From contig JBHJIR010000032.1 in the NCBI GenBank assembly GCA_050043265.1, forward strand, positions 43,794-107,793: a DNA stretch of 64,000 nucleotides. The letters run 5' to 3'. The notes below the pieces were generated by a model, which saw nothing but the letters and a program-made list of their open reading frames with translations, was not told the DNA's origin and searched no databases. The position numbers and the translations under genes are program-made. The DNA comes from Pelagibius sp050043265. GTDB lineage: Bacteria; Pseudomonadota; Alphaproteobacteria; Kiloniellales; Kiloniellaceae. Positions 17,555 to 25,499 of this stretch are shown one piece after another (within the stretch, counting starts at the first letter, position 1; each line of letters starts with the position of its first letter).

Positions 17555-18649
17555 TCAGTCCGCCAGGCGCTGCAGGGCGGCCGGGGCGATCTGCACCGTC
17601 ACATCGGCGCCGTTGGCGAGATCCAGGCGCGCGCCCTCGCTGTTCTGGCTGCGCACCACGAAAGGCGTGCCGTCGGCAAGCGTCAGGTGGTAGGTGGTGT
17701 CGGTGCCCATGTAAACCACGGCGCCGACCTTGGCCGGCAGGCCTCCCTCACTGCTGGCACCCCCGGCCGGCACGATGATGGCGCGTTCCGGCCGCACGGC
17801 CAGGGTCACCGCCTCGCCGTCGGTGCTGCCGGCCTGGCCGTTCAGGGCCAGCGAAGAGCCGCAGGCGAGGCGCGCCACGGCGCTATGGCCGGCGGTCTCG
17901 ATACGGCCCTCCAGGAAGTTGGTTTCGCCGATGAAGTCGGCGACGAAGCGGCGCTGCGGGTGTTCGTAGATCTCCGTCGGCGAGCCGATCTGCAGGATGT
18001 GGCCGTTCTCCATCACCGCGATGCGGTCGGACATGGTGAGGGCTTCTTCCTGGTCGTGGGTGACGAAGACGAAGGTGATGCCCGTCTCGGTCTGCAGACG
18101 CTTCAACTCGATCTGCATCTCCTTGCGCAGCTTCAGGTCCAGTGCCGACAGCGGCTCGTCCAGCAGCAGCACCTTGGGCTGGCTGGCCAGCGCGCGGGCC
18201 AGGGCGACGCGCTGCTGCTGGCCGCCGGAAAGCTGCGCCGGCTTGCGGTTGGCATAGCCGTCCAGTTTCACCAGGTCGAGCATCTGCTCGACCCTTGCCT
18301 CGCGCTCCTCCTTGGGGCGGCCCAGCATTTCCAGACCGAAAGCGATGTTCTGACCCACGCTCAGGTGGGGAAACAGCGCGTAGCTCTGGAACACAGTGTT
18401 GATCGGCCGTTTGAACGGCGGCAGGCCGGTCAACTGCTGGCCTTCCAGGAAGACGTCGCCTTTGCTGGGCTGCTCGAAGCCGCCAATCAGCCGAAGGAGC
18501 GTGGTCTTACCGCAGCCGGAGGGACCGAGCAGAGTGAAGAATTCGTTCTGTCGGATCGTCAGCGAAACGTCGTCAAGGGCGTGAACCGCCTCTGACCCTG
18601 CGCCGAAGGTTTTGGATAGTCCCCGCGCTTCGATGGCTGGTGTTGTCAC
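17555..18649 (-). CDS. polyamine ABC transporter ATPase (PotA/PotG type)
   Basis: Drives polyamine import, 364 residues. Walker A is GPSGCGKTT, the Q-loop is in VFQSYALFPH, the signature is LSGGQQQRVALARAL, Walker B is VLLLDEPLSALD, and the switch histidine is in FVTHDQEEAL. A C-terminal TOBE-type regulatory domain (about 245-364) is present, as usual for PotA. The start GTG at 18649 (VTTPAIEARG) is preferred over the longer frame to 18706 because GGGGAG precedes it and the extra residues are not family-like. It is the first gene of the operon. The 134 bp to the sppA stop upstream probably hold its promoter, but I cannot place one. Confidence 0.95.
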   Translation of the reverse strand: MTTPAIEARGLSKTFGAGSEAVHALDDVSLTIRQNEFFTLLGPSGCGKTTLLRLIGGFEQPSKGDVFLEGQQLTGLPPFKRPINTVFQSYALFPHLSVGQNIAFGLEMLGRPKEEREARVEQMLDLVKLDGYANRKPAQLSGGQQQRVALARALASQPKVLLLDEPLSALDLKLRKEMQIELKRLQTETGITFVFVTHDQEEALTMSDRIAVMENGHILQIGSPTEIYEHPQRRFVADFIGETNFLEGRIETAGHSAVARLACGSSLALNGQAGSTDGEAVTLAVRPERAIIVPAGGASSEGGLPAKVGAVVYMGTDTTYHLTLADGTPFVVRSQNSEGARLDLANGADVTVQIAPAALQRLAD

Positions 18650-18783
18650 TCGCGCTCCCCGTGCCTGCCTCGCCGCCGAGCATAGCGAGGGGCCCCAAGC
18701 GACCACAAGGCGGAATCACGGCCGAATCCCACATTCAGCGCGAAAAACCTTTTGTTTTTGCGGGGTTGGAGGGTTCTCCTACA

Positions 18784-20604
18784 TTACCTGACGGGAACAA
18801 TGGTGGGCGATTGCAAGGTATGGCTGCGCGGGTCTGCGCCGATCGTCTCGGCGGCCTGGATCAGCGGTGCGAGGGCCGCCGCGACCCGCCCCAAACTGCG
18901 CAGCAGCGAGCGTGTGGCCGGACTTTCGATGTTGCCGCCCAGGGCATCTTCCAGGAAGGCGGTGAAGGGGTCGCGCTGCGTCGGGAAGGGGCGCAGTTGC
19001 ACGGCCGCGTCCTCGGCCATGCCGGCGGCGGTCTTGGCCAGGCCGATGGCCTTTCGGTAGCCGCCCAGTTCGTCGACCAGCCCGGCCTGCCGGGCGTCGG
19101 CGCCGGACCAGATCTGCCCCTTGGCGGCGGCCAGTACCTCCTCCTGGCTCAGGCCGCGCCCGGCGGCGACCTTGCCGGTGAAGTCGGCGTAGGTGGTGTC
19201 GAGGGTCTGCTGCAGCCAGTCCCACTCGTCACGGCTGAAGGGAGCGTTGGGGCTCCACATGTCGGCGCGCTGGCCGGCCTGCACGCCGTCCCAGGTCACG
19301 CCGAGACTGGCCCAGAGATCGCGCAGCGAAACCTTGCCGGCGATGACGCCGATGGAGCCGGTGAGGGTGCCGGGCTGGGCCACGATGGCGGCGGCCGGCG
19401 CGGCGACGAAGTAGCCGCCGGAGGCGGCCACGTTGCCCATCGTGACGACAAGAGGCTTGCCGAGGTCGCGGGCGCGTTGCACCTCGCGCCAGATGGTGTC
19501 GGAACCGACGTAGGAGCCGCCGGGGCTGTCGACGCGGAAAACGATGGCGGCGACATCGGGGTCGTCGATGGCGTCGGAGAGGGCATCGGCAACGTCGACG
19601 GCACCCATGGAAACGCGGCCGAACAGCGGGTCGTTCTCCCCCTCGGCCAGCAGGATCGGACCCTCGCCATGGACCAGGGCGATAACCGGCCCGTCCTCGG
19701 CCGGTGCCATCGCGCGAGCGTAATCGGCAAGCGACAGCCAGGTCGCGTCCTCGCCGTCAGGGGACGTCAGGGCGGCCATGACGGCGTCCTCCGCTTCGTC
19801 CCAATAGCCGAGGCGGTCGATCAGGCCCAGTTCGACCGCCTGCGCGCCGCGGTAGGGCGCGCGGTCGATCAACTGGCGCACGGCGCCGGCCTCCAGGTTG
19901 CGGGCCTCGGCGATGGCGGTGGCGATCTGCGTGATGGATGAATCGAGATAGCGCTGCAGGTTCCGGCGGATCGGTGCCGGCATGGACTCGTCGGTCAGGA
20001 AACTCATCGCCCCTTTGTATTCCTCGCGCTGGGCGACCTGGGCGCGCACGCCGAGGTCTTCCAGCAGCGGCTTCAGGAAGGGCTGCTGCAGGGCGAAGCC
20101 GGTGATGCCGAGATCGCCGGAAGGCTGCATCCAGATCTCGCCGGCGGCGCTGGCCAGATAATAATGCAGGGTCCCGCTGCCAGCCTCGCCGAAGGTCTCG
20201 GCAAAGGCGGTGACCGGCTTGCCCTGGGCACGGAAATCGGCGATGGCGTCGCGCAGTTCCTGCATCTGGGCCAGGCCCGGCGACCCCCAGCCGGCACGGA
20301 TCACCAGGCCTTTGACCTTTGGGGCCCGGCCGGCGGCAGCCAGCGCCGTGACCGCGGCGCGCAGCACCAGGGCCCGGCCCAGCGAGGCGCGCGCCAGCGG
20401 GTTGTCCGAACGCCGCTCGATCAGGCCGTCGGCCAGGTCGAGCATCAGCACGGCGTCCTCCGGCACTGCCGTGGCCGCCGGCTCCAGGCCGTCGAAGCGG
20501 GGCAGGAAGAGGGCGGCGGCGACGAAAGCCGCGATCAGGAGGAAGCCGACCGTCGCGAAGAGGCCGACCACGCATTTCAGCAGGAAGAGGATGATTCGGG
20601 TCAT
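18784..20604 (-). CDS. sppA: signal peptide peptidase SppA, 67K (double-domain) type
   Basis: Membrane-bound serine protease that degrades cleaved signal peptides in the inner membrane. The 606 residues include an N-terminal membrane anchor (about 12-34) and two clan-SK domains. The catalytic lysine lies in the N-terminal domain (REEYKG, K197) and the nucleophilic serine in the C-terminal domain (NVAASGGYF, S395), as in Escherichia coli SppA. VDSPGG precedes the serine region. It starts 201 bp from the divergent RNA methyltransferase. The 3' end faces the start of the polyamine operon on the same strand, 134 bp away; these are probably separate units. Confidence 0.95.
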   Translation of the reverse strand: MTRIILFLLKCVVGLFATVGFLLIAAFVAAALFLPRFDGLEPAATAVPEDAVLMLDLADGLIERRSDNPLARASLGRALVLRAAVTALAAAGRAPKVKGLVIRAGWGSPGLAQMQELRDAIADFRAQGKPVTAFAETFGEAGSGTLHYYLASAAGEIWMQPSGDLGITGFALQQPFLKPLLEDLGVRAQVAQREEYKGAMSFLTDESMPAPIRRNLQRYLDSSITQIATAIAEARNLEAGAVRQLIDRAPYRGAQAVELGLIDRLGYWDEAEDAVMAALTSPDGEDATWLSLADYARAMAPAEDGPVIALVHGEGPILLAEGENDPLFGRVSMGAVDVADALSDAIDDPDVAAIVFRVDSPGGSYVGSDTIWREVQRARDLGKPLVVTMGNVAASGGYFVAAPAAAIVAQPGTLTGSIGVIAGKVSLRDLWASLGVTWDGVQAGQRADMWSPNAPFSRDEWDWLQQTLDTTYADFTGKVAAGRGLSQEEVLAAAKGQIWSGADARQAGLVDELGGYRKAIGLAKTAAGMAEDAAVQLRPFPTQRDPFTAFLEDALGGNIESPATRSLLRSLGRVAAALAPLIQAAETIGADPRSHTLQSPTIVPVR

Positions 20605-20805
20605 GCGGCTATCTCAACGCCCCGGACCCCGCCTGACCAGTTAAATTTTCGTGCCAAGGGACCCCGGCAGGTGCCGAAAATGAGAGGATCGGACGGCTTG
20701 TAGCGGCTTGTAAGGGCGGGGTTCATCGCGCAAAGTCCGCCCGCGCAAGACCGCGCGGAAATCGACAGGTGAAAATGACTTTGGTGAACTCTTGGGTCTC
20801 GGGCC

Positions 20806-22098
20806 ATGCGGCGTAAGGCGCGGCGTGGCGGCGGCCGCCAGATGGAACTGATCGTGGAGGCCCTGGGCGCCAAGGGCGACGGCCTGGGCAGTGCCGACGG
20901 CCGCCCGCTGTTCCTGCCCCAGACGGTGCCCGGCGACCGCGTGCTGGCGCGGGTAACGGGGGAGCGCGGCGGCGGCTTCAAGGGCGAGGTCATCGAACTG
21001 CTGGAGCCGGGCCCCAACCGGGCCGAGCCGCCCTGTCCCTTCTTCGGGCCCTGCGGCGGCTGCGCCCTGCAGCACATGGAAGACGGCGCCTATGCCGCCT
21101 GGAAGGCCGAGCAGCTCACGGTGGCGCTGGCGCGCAAGGACCTGGTGCCGGAGGTTCTCAATCCGCTGCGCCGGGTGGCGCCGGGCCACCGCCGCCGCAT
21201 CACCTGGAGCGCGGTGAAGACCGCCCACGGCCTGCAGCTCGGCTATTTCACGCGCGAGTCCCACCACATCACCGATGTCGATGCCTGCCTGCTGGTGGTC
21301 CCGGCGCTGCAGGCCCTGCTGGCACCGCTGCGCCTGGCTTTGGAAGAGGTGCTGTGGATCCAGGAGGAGGCGCGGCTGACCGCGACGCTGTGCGATACCG
21401 GTATCGACCTGCTGATCGATTCGCGCCATCTGGTACCCCTGGAGGACCGCGAACTGCTGGCGGGATTCGCCGAGAGTGCCGACCTGGCCCGGCTGTCGTG
21501 GACCGACGGCAAGGACGAGCCGACGCCGCTGGCGCACCGCCGCGATCCGATCCTGACCTTCGGCGGCGTTGCCGTGGTGCCGCCGCCCGGCGGCTTCACG
21601 CAGCCGACCGCCGAGGGCGAGGCCATACTGGTCGAACTGGTGATGGCCGCGGTGCCGGCGGGCGCCGAAACCGCTGCGGACCTCTATGCCGGCTGCGGCA
21701 CCTTCACCTTTCCGCTGGCCGAGCGGCTGCAGGTCTATGCCGCAGAGGGCGCGGAGGACTCGCTCGCGGCGCTGGCGGCGGCGGCGCGGCGTTCCGACCG
21801 TGCGCAACGCATCCAGGCCGAAGTGCGCGACCTCGCGCGTTTCCCGGTGCTGGCCGACGAACTGGACGGCGGCGACGTGGTGGTCTTCGATCCGCCGCGC
21901 GGCGGTGCCCGCGAACAGGCGGCGGAGATCGCGGCCTCGGACGTGCCCACCGTCATCGCCGTGTCGTGCAACCCGACCACATTCGCCCGCGATGCCCGCA
22001 TCCTGGTCGACGGCGGCTATCGTTTGAAGTCGGCGACGCCCATCGATCAGTTTCCCTGGTCCGGCCACCTGGAACTGGTGGCGGTGTTCCAGCGGTAA
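20806..22098 (+). CDS. 23S rRNA (uracil-5)-methyltransferase, RlmCD/RumA type
   Basis: S-adenosylmethionine-dependent enzyme that forms 5-methyluridine in 23S rRNA. The 430-residue protein has a TRAM-like N-terminal domain (about 13-66) and an iron-sulfur cluster site with C77, C83, C86 (CPFFGPCGGC) and C161, almost identical in spacing to E. coli RumA/RlmD. The SAM-binding motif is DLYAGCGTFTF (about 292-302), and the nucleophile is C388 in SCNPTT. The exact target uridine cannot be told. The start ATG at 20806 gives an arginine-rich leader; a second ATG at 20842 begins directly at the TRAM domain and is a fair alternative. It is divergent from sppA. Confidence 0.93.
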   Translation: MRRKARRGGGRQMELIVEALGAKGDGLGSADGRPLFLPQTVPGDRVLARVTGERGGGFKGEVIELLEPGPNRAEPPCPFFGPCGGCALQHMEDGAYAAWKAEQLTVALARKDLVPEVLNPLRRVAPGHRRRITWSAVKTAHGLQLGYFTRESHHITDVDACLLVVPALQALLAPLRLALEEVLWIQEEARLTATLCDTGIDLLIDSRHLVPLEDRELLAGFAESADLARLSWTDGKDEPTPLAHRRDPILTFGGVAVVPPPGGFTQPTAEGEAILVELVMAAVPAGAETAADLYAGCGTFTFPLAERLQVYAAEGAEDSLAALAAAARRSDRAQRIQAEVRDLARFPVLADELDGGDVVVFDPPRGGAREQAAEIAASDVPTVIAVSCNPTTFARDARILVDGGYRLKSATPIDQFPWSGHLELVAVFQR

Positions 22099-22103
22099 CC
22101 GGC

Positions 22104-22277
22104 AGTCCCCCTCACCCAGCGCCGCCTAAGCTCACTCTTCGAGTTCGCTAAGGCTGCGCAACCCTCTCCCCAGCGGGGAGAGGGAGAGCAAGGGTGGGGC
22201 TGACTGTGGTTTCCCTCTCTCCAGTCCATACACGGGGAGAGGGAGGGGCCCGCGGGAGCGGGAGGGTGAGGGGGCTG
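22104..22277. repeat. intergenic repeat with two CCCTCTCC-type hairpins
   Basis: Between the convergent rRNA methyltransferase and threonine aldolase genes. A perfect 10-bp stem, CCCTCTCCCC (22162-22171) with GGGGAGAGGG (22175-22184) and a 3-nt loop, is followed by a second imperfect pair at 22213-22222 and 22234-22243. Sequence of this CCCTCACCC/CCCTCTCCC kind is a common dispersed element in proteobacterial genomes and could terminate transcription from both sides. Confidence 0.7.
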
Positions 22278-22282
22278 AGGTC

Positions 22283-23317
22283 CTACCGCTTCGCTTCTTG
22301 CAGCACCGCGCGGATCGCTTCCACCGCGGTCATGATGTCGTCGCGGGAAATATCCAGGTGGGTGACGATGCGGATCGAGGTGCCGGCGCCGCCCAGGTCG
22401 ACGCCCTTGGCCTTCATCGCGGCGACGAAGGGATCGGCGGTCATGCCGCTGCCGGCGATGTCGAAGAACACGATGTTGGTTTCGACCTCGGCCGGGTCGA
22501 TTTTCACGCCCGGCAGGTTGCGCAGGGTTTCAGCGAAGAGCTTGGCGTTGGCATGATCTTCGGCGAGGCGGTCGATGTTGTGTTCCAGCGCGTAGATGCC
22601 GGCGGCGGCGATGATGCCGGCCTGGCGCATGGCGCCGCCGGTGCGCTGCTTCAGGCGCCAGGCTTCCTCGATGCACGCCTTGGAACCCGCCAGCACCGCG
22701 CCGACCGGGCAGCCGAGGCCCTTGGACAGGTCGCGCCACAGGCTGTCGCCGGGCGCGGCGCAATCTTTCGCTGAGACACCGGAGGCGCCCACGGCGTTCA
22801 GCAGACGCGCGCCGTCCATGTGGTAGACGAGGCCCTGCTGCCTGGCGAGGTCGCCCAGTTCCTGAATGGTCTTCAGCGGCCAGATGGTGCCGCCGCCCAT
22901 GTTGGCTGTCTGCTCCACGCAAATCAGGCGGGTCAGTGGGCTGTGCCGGTCCTTCGGGCGGATTGCGGCGCGCGCGGCCTCCACCGAGAACTGGCCCTTC
23001 GGTCCGTCGAGTCCCTGCACCTGGGCGCCGGAGAAAGCGGCCGTGCCGCCGGCCTCGAAATTGATGATATGCGCCGAGCGGTGGGTGATGATCTCCTCGC
23101 CCGGGCGGCAGTGGATATGGATGGCCAACTGGTTGCACATGGTGCCGGACGGCAGGAAGACCGCGGCTTCCTTGCCCAGCAGTTCGGCCGTCATGTCGCA
23201 GAGCCGGTTGACGCTGGGGTCTTCGCCGCGCTGCTCGTCGCCGACGTCGGCCTCGGCCATGGCCAGACGCATCGCCTTGGACGGCTGGGTCTGGGTATCG
23301 CTGTAGAGATTGATCAT
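22283..23317 (-). CDS. low-specificity L-threonine aldolase
   Basis: PLP-dependent enzyme cleaving L-threonine or allo-threonine to glycine and acetaldehyde, 344 residues. The N-terminus MINLYSDTQTQPSKAMRLAM, the HMDGARLLNA motif (D168 for the PLP ring) and DSLWRDLSKGLGCPVGAVLA with the Schiff-base lysine at 199 identify it. The start ATG at 23317 has AGGA upstream. The frame stays open to 23572, but that extension runs antisense-like through the aroC tail and is not family sequence. It lies 29 bp beyond the aroC stop on the same strand, so the two may be cotranscribed. Confidence 0.94.
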   Translation of the reverse strand: MINLYSDTQTQPSKAMRLAMAEADVGDEQRGEDPSVNRLCDMTAELLGKEAAVFLPSGTMCNQLAIHIHCRPGEEIITHRSAHIINFEAGGTAAFSGAQVQGLDGPKGQFSVEAARAAIRPKDRHSPLTRLICVEQTANMGGGTIWPLKTIQELGDLARQQGLVYHMDGARLLNAVGASGVSAKDCAAPGDSLWRDLSKGLGCPVGAVLAGSKACIEEAWRLKQRTGGAMRQAGIIAAAGIYALEHNIDRLAEDHANAKLFAETLRNLPGVKIDPAEVETNIVFFDIAGSGMTADPFVAAMKAKGVDLGGAGTSIRIVTHLDISRDDIMTAVEAIRAVLQEAKR

Positions 23318-23346
23318 GCGTTGCGTCCTGGAGTCTGGGTCCGGCT

Positions 23347-24441
23347 TCAGTCCGCGACCTTGCCGGTCAGCGCGCGCTGGCGCAGCAGCTGGTCGGCCAG
23401 GACGATGGCCATCATCGCCTCGCCGACGGGCACCGCGCGGATGCCGACACAGGGATCGTGACGGCCCTTGGTGACGATTTCTGTTTCGTTGCCGTGGCGG
23501 TCGACGGTCTTGCGCGGCGTCAGGATGGAGGAGGACGGCATCACCGCGAAGCGCACCGCCACGTCCTGTCACGTTGAGCTGCCGCCCAGGATGCCGCCGG
23601 CCTAGTTGGAGGTGAAGGCGACGCGGTTGCCTTCCAGGCCCATCTCGTCGGCGTTATCCTCGCCGCTCAAGGCCGCCGCTTCCAGGCCGGCGCCGATCTC
23701 GACCGACTTCACCGCGTTGATCGTCATCATCGCCTTGGCGAGGTCGGCATCCAGCTTGTCGTAGACCGGCTCGCCGAGGCCCGCCGGCACGCCGGAGGCC
23801 ACTACCTCGATCACCGCGCCGATCGACGAGCCCGCCTTGCGGATGCCGTCGAGATAGGCTTCCCAGTCCTTGGCCGCCGTGGCGTCGGGGCACCAGAAGG
23901 GATTTTCGCCGATCTGGTCCCAGTCCCAGTTGCCACGCTCGATCCGGTGCGGGCCCATCTGAACCAGGGCACCGCGGATGGTCACCGCCTGGCCCAGCAC
24001 ATGATCCAGCACTTTGCGGGCGATGCCGCCGGCGGCGACGCGCATGGCGGTCTCGCGTGCCGAGGAGCGGCCGCCGCCGCGGTAGTCGCGGATGCCGTAC
24101 TTCTTCCAATAGGTATAGTCGGCATGGCCCGGGCGGAACTTGTCGGCGATGTCGCCGTAGTCCTTGGAGCGCTGGTCCTGGTTCTCGATCATCAGCGACA
24201 CCGGGGTGCCGGTGGTCACGCCCTCGAAGACGCCCGACAGGATCTTCACCTCGTCCGGCTCGCGGCGCTGAGTGGTGAAGCGCGACTGGCCTGGCTTACG
24301 CTTGTCGAGCCAGTGCTGCAGTTCCGAGGCTTCCAGCGGAATCAGCGGCGGCACGCCGTCGACGACGCAGCCGATGGCGGGACCGTGGCTTTCGCCCCAG
24401 GTGGTGAAGCGAAAGAACTCTCCGAAACTGTTGCCTGCCAT
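23347..24441 (-). pseudogene. aroC: chorismate synthase with two in-frame stop codons (TAG and TGA)
   Basis: Chorismate synthase, the last common step of aromatic biosynthesis, would be 364 residues if read through, which is normal length. The frame runs from MAGNSFGEFFRFTTWGESHG through the FMN/EPSP-binding core (RPGHADYTYWKKYGIRDYRG) to VAFTSN. There, TAG (23604-23602) replaces the next residue. It continues AGGILGGSST and meets TGA (23571-23569) where the family has the glycine of GG-I-S-T/S-G-Q. It then resumes QDVAVRFAV and runs intact through PSSSILTPRKTVDRHGNE to the true end at 23347. There is no frameshift. Recent inactivation, a local sequence error and readthrough are all possible. 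It lies between fabI and the threonine aldolase gene. Confidence 0.85.
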
Positions 24442-24477
24442 CGGCCGGACGCCCTAACGGGGGGAGTTGGTGTTGCC

Positions 24478-25317
24478 TCAGGACTGAGGGGTGAAGTTCT
24501 TCAGCAGCTCGGCCAGTTGCGGCGCGGCATCGACCGACATCATGCCGACCACGTGGTAGCCGGAGTCGACGTGATGCACTTCGCCGGTGACACCGCCCGA
24601 CAGGTCGGACAGCAGATACAGGCCGGCGCCGCCAACCTGTTCGATGCTGACGTTCTGGCGCAGTGGCGAGTTCAGCTCGTTCCACTTCAGGATATGGCGG
24701 AAGTCGCCGATGCCGGAGGCCGCCAGGGTCTTGATCGGCCCGGCGGAGATCGCGTTCACCCGGATGCCCTGGTCGCCGAGGTCGGCGGCCAGATAGCGCA
24801 CGCTGGATTCCAGCGCGGCCTTGGCGACGCCCATCACGTTGTAGTGCGGCATCACCCGCTCGGCGCCATAGTAGGTCAGCGTCACGATGCTGCCGCCATC
24901 CTTCATCAACGGCACCGCGCGCTGGCTGATGGCGGTCAGCGAATAGCAGGAGATGTCCAGCGAGCGCAGGAAGTTATCGCGGCTGGTGGCAAGATACTTG
25001 CCCTTCAGCTCTTCCTTGTCCGCATAGGCGATGGCGTGAACCAGGAAGTCCAGCTTGCCCCAGGTCTTCTCGATGTCGGCGAAGACGGCGTCGATCGAGG
25101 CGTCGTCGGTCACGTCGCAGGGCATGACCAGTCCGGCGCCGACCGAGGCCGCCAGCGGACGCACCCGCTTTTCCAGGGCCTCGCCCTGATAGGTGAAGGC
25201 GAGCTCGGCCCCCTGTTCGTGCGTCGCCTTGGCAATGCCCCAAGCAATGGACCGGTCATTGGCGACCCCCATGACAAGGCCGCGCTTGCCGGCCATTAAG
25301 GGTTGGGGCTCGGTCAT
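24478..25317 (-). CDS. fabI: enoyl-[acyl-carrier-protein] reductase (NADH), FabI
   Basis: Short-chain-dehydrogenase-fold enzyme for the last reduction of each fatty-acid elongation cycle, and the target of triclosan. The 279 residues show the FabI nucleotide-binding start KRGLVMGVANDRSIAWGIAK (the GxxxxxSxAxG pattern), HAIAYADKEELKG, and the catalytic Tyr-x6-Lys as YNVMGVAK. ISAGPIKTLAASGI follows. GAGGAG precedes the ATG at 25317. It stands 36 bp upstream of aroC on the same strand, an arrangement common in alphaproteobacteria. It is divergent from the YihY-family gene. Confidence 0.96.
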   Translation of the reverse strand: MTEPQPLMAGKRGLVMGVANDRSIAWGIAKATHEQGAELAFTYQGEALEKRVRPLAASVGAGLVMPCDVTDDASIDAVFADIEKTWGKLDFLVHAIAYADKEELKGKYLATSRDNFLRSLDISCYSLTAISQRAVPLMKDGGSIVTLTYYGAERVMPHYNVMGVAKAALESSVRYLAADLGDQGIRVNAISAGPIKTLAASGIGDFRHILKWNELNSPLRQNVSIEQVGGAGLYLLSDLSGGVTGEVHHVDSGYHVVGMMSVDAAPQLAELLKNFTPQS

Positions 25318-25442
25318 TCCATCTCCTCAGATGTAAGTCAGATTGCAAAGGCGTGTCAGAACGTGCGGCATCCTACACCAAAGGCCTCGCGGGTCAACGC
25401 TGCGGCCTCGCAATAATCCCACATTTCCGCCGATTCTTGCTG

Positions 25443-25448
25443 TATAAT
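25443..25448 (+). promoter_or_regulatory. candidate -10 element of the YihY-family gene
   Basis: A perfect TATAAT lies 51 bp before the ATG at 25500, in the fabI/yihY divergent region. The expected -35 position (about 25420-25425) reads CACATT, a poor match, so an activator or an extended contact would be needed. Confidence 0.35.
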
Positions 25449-25499
25449 CATGCTCTTTTGGGGGGCTGGCCAGGGCCGGGGCAGAGCTGGGACGTTGCC

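Noticed and set aside
22104..22277. CRISPR-like repeats in the rRNA methyltransferase/threonine aldolase gap
   Set aside because: Only two imperfect palindromic pairs with no regular spacers. It fits the common dispersed CCCTCTCCC element.
22283..23572. Longer threonine aldolase reading frame starting at 23572
   Set aside because: The extra 85 codons are the aroC tail in another frame. MINLYSDTQ at 23317 is the family N-terminus and has its own ribosome-binding site.
23569..23604. Selenocysteine or pyrrolysine recoding of the aroC stops
   Set aside because: Two different stops in a family with no such residues, at positions occupied by ordinary residues (glycine at the TGA), and no obvious hairpin directly after the TGA. 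Recoding is the least likely explanation, although readthrough is kept as a remote option.
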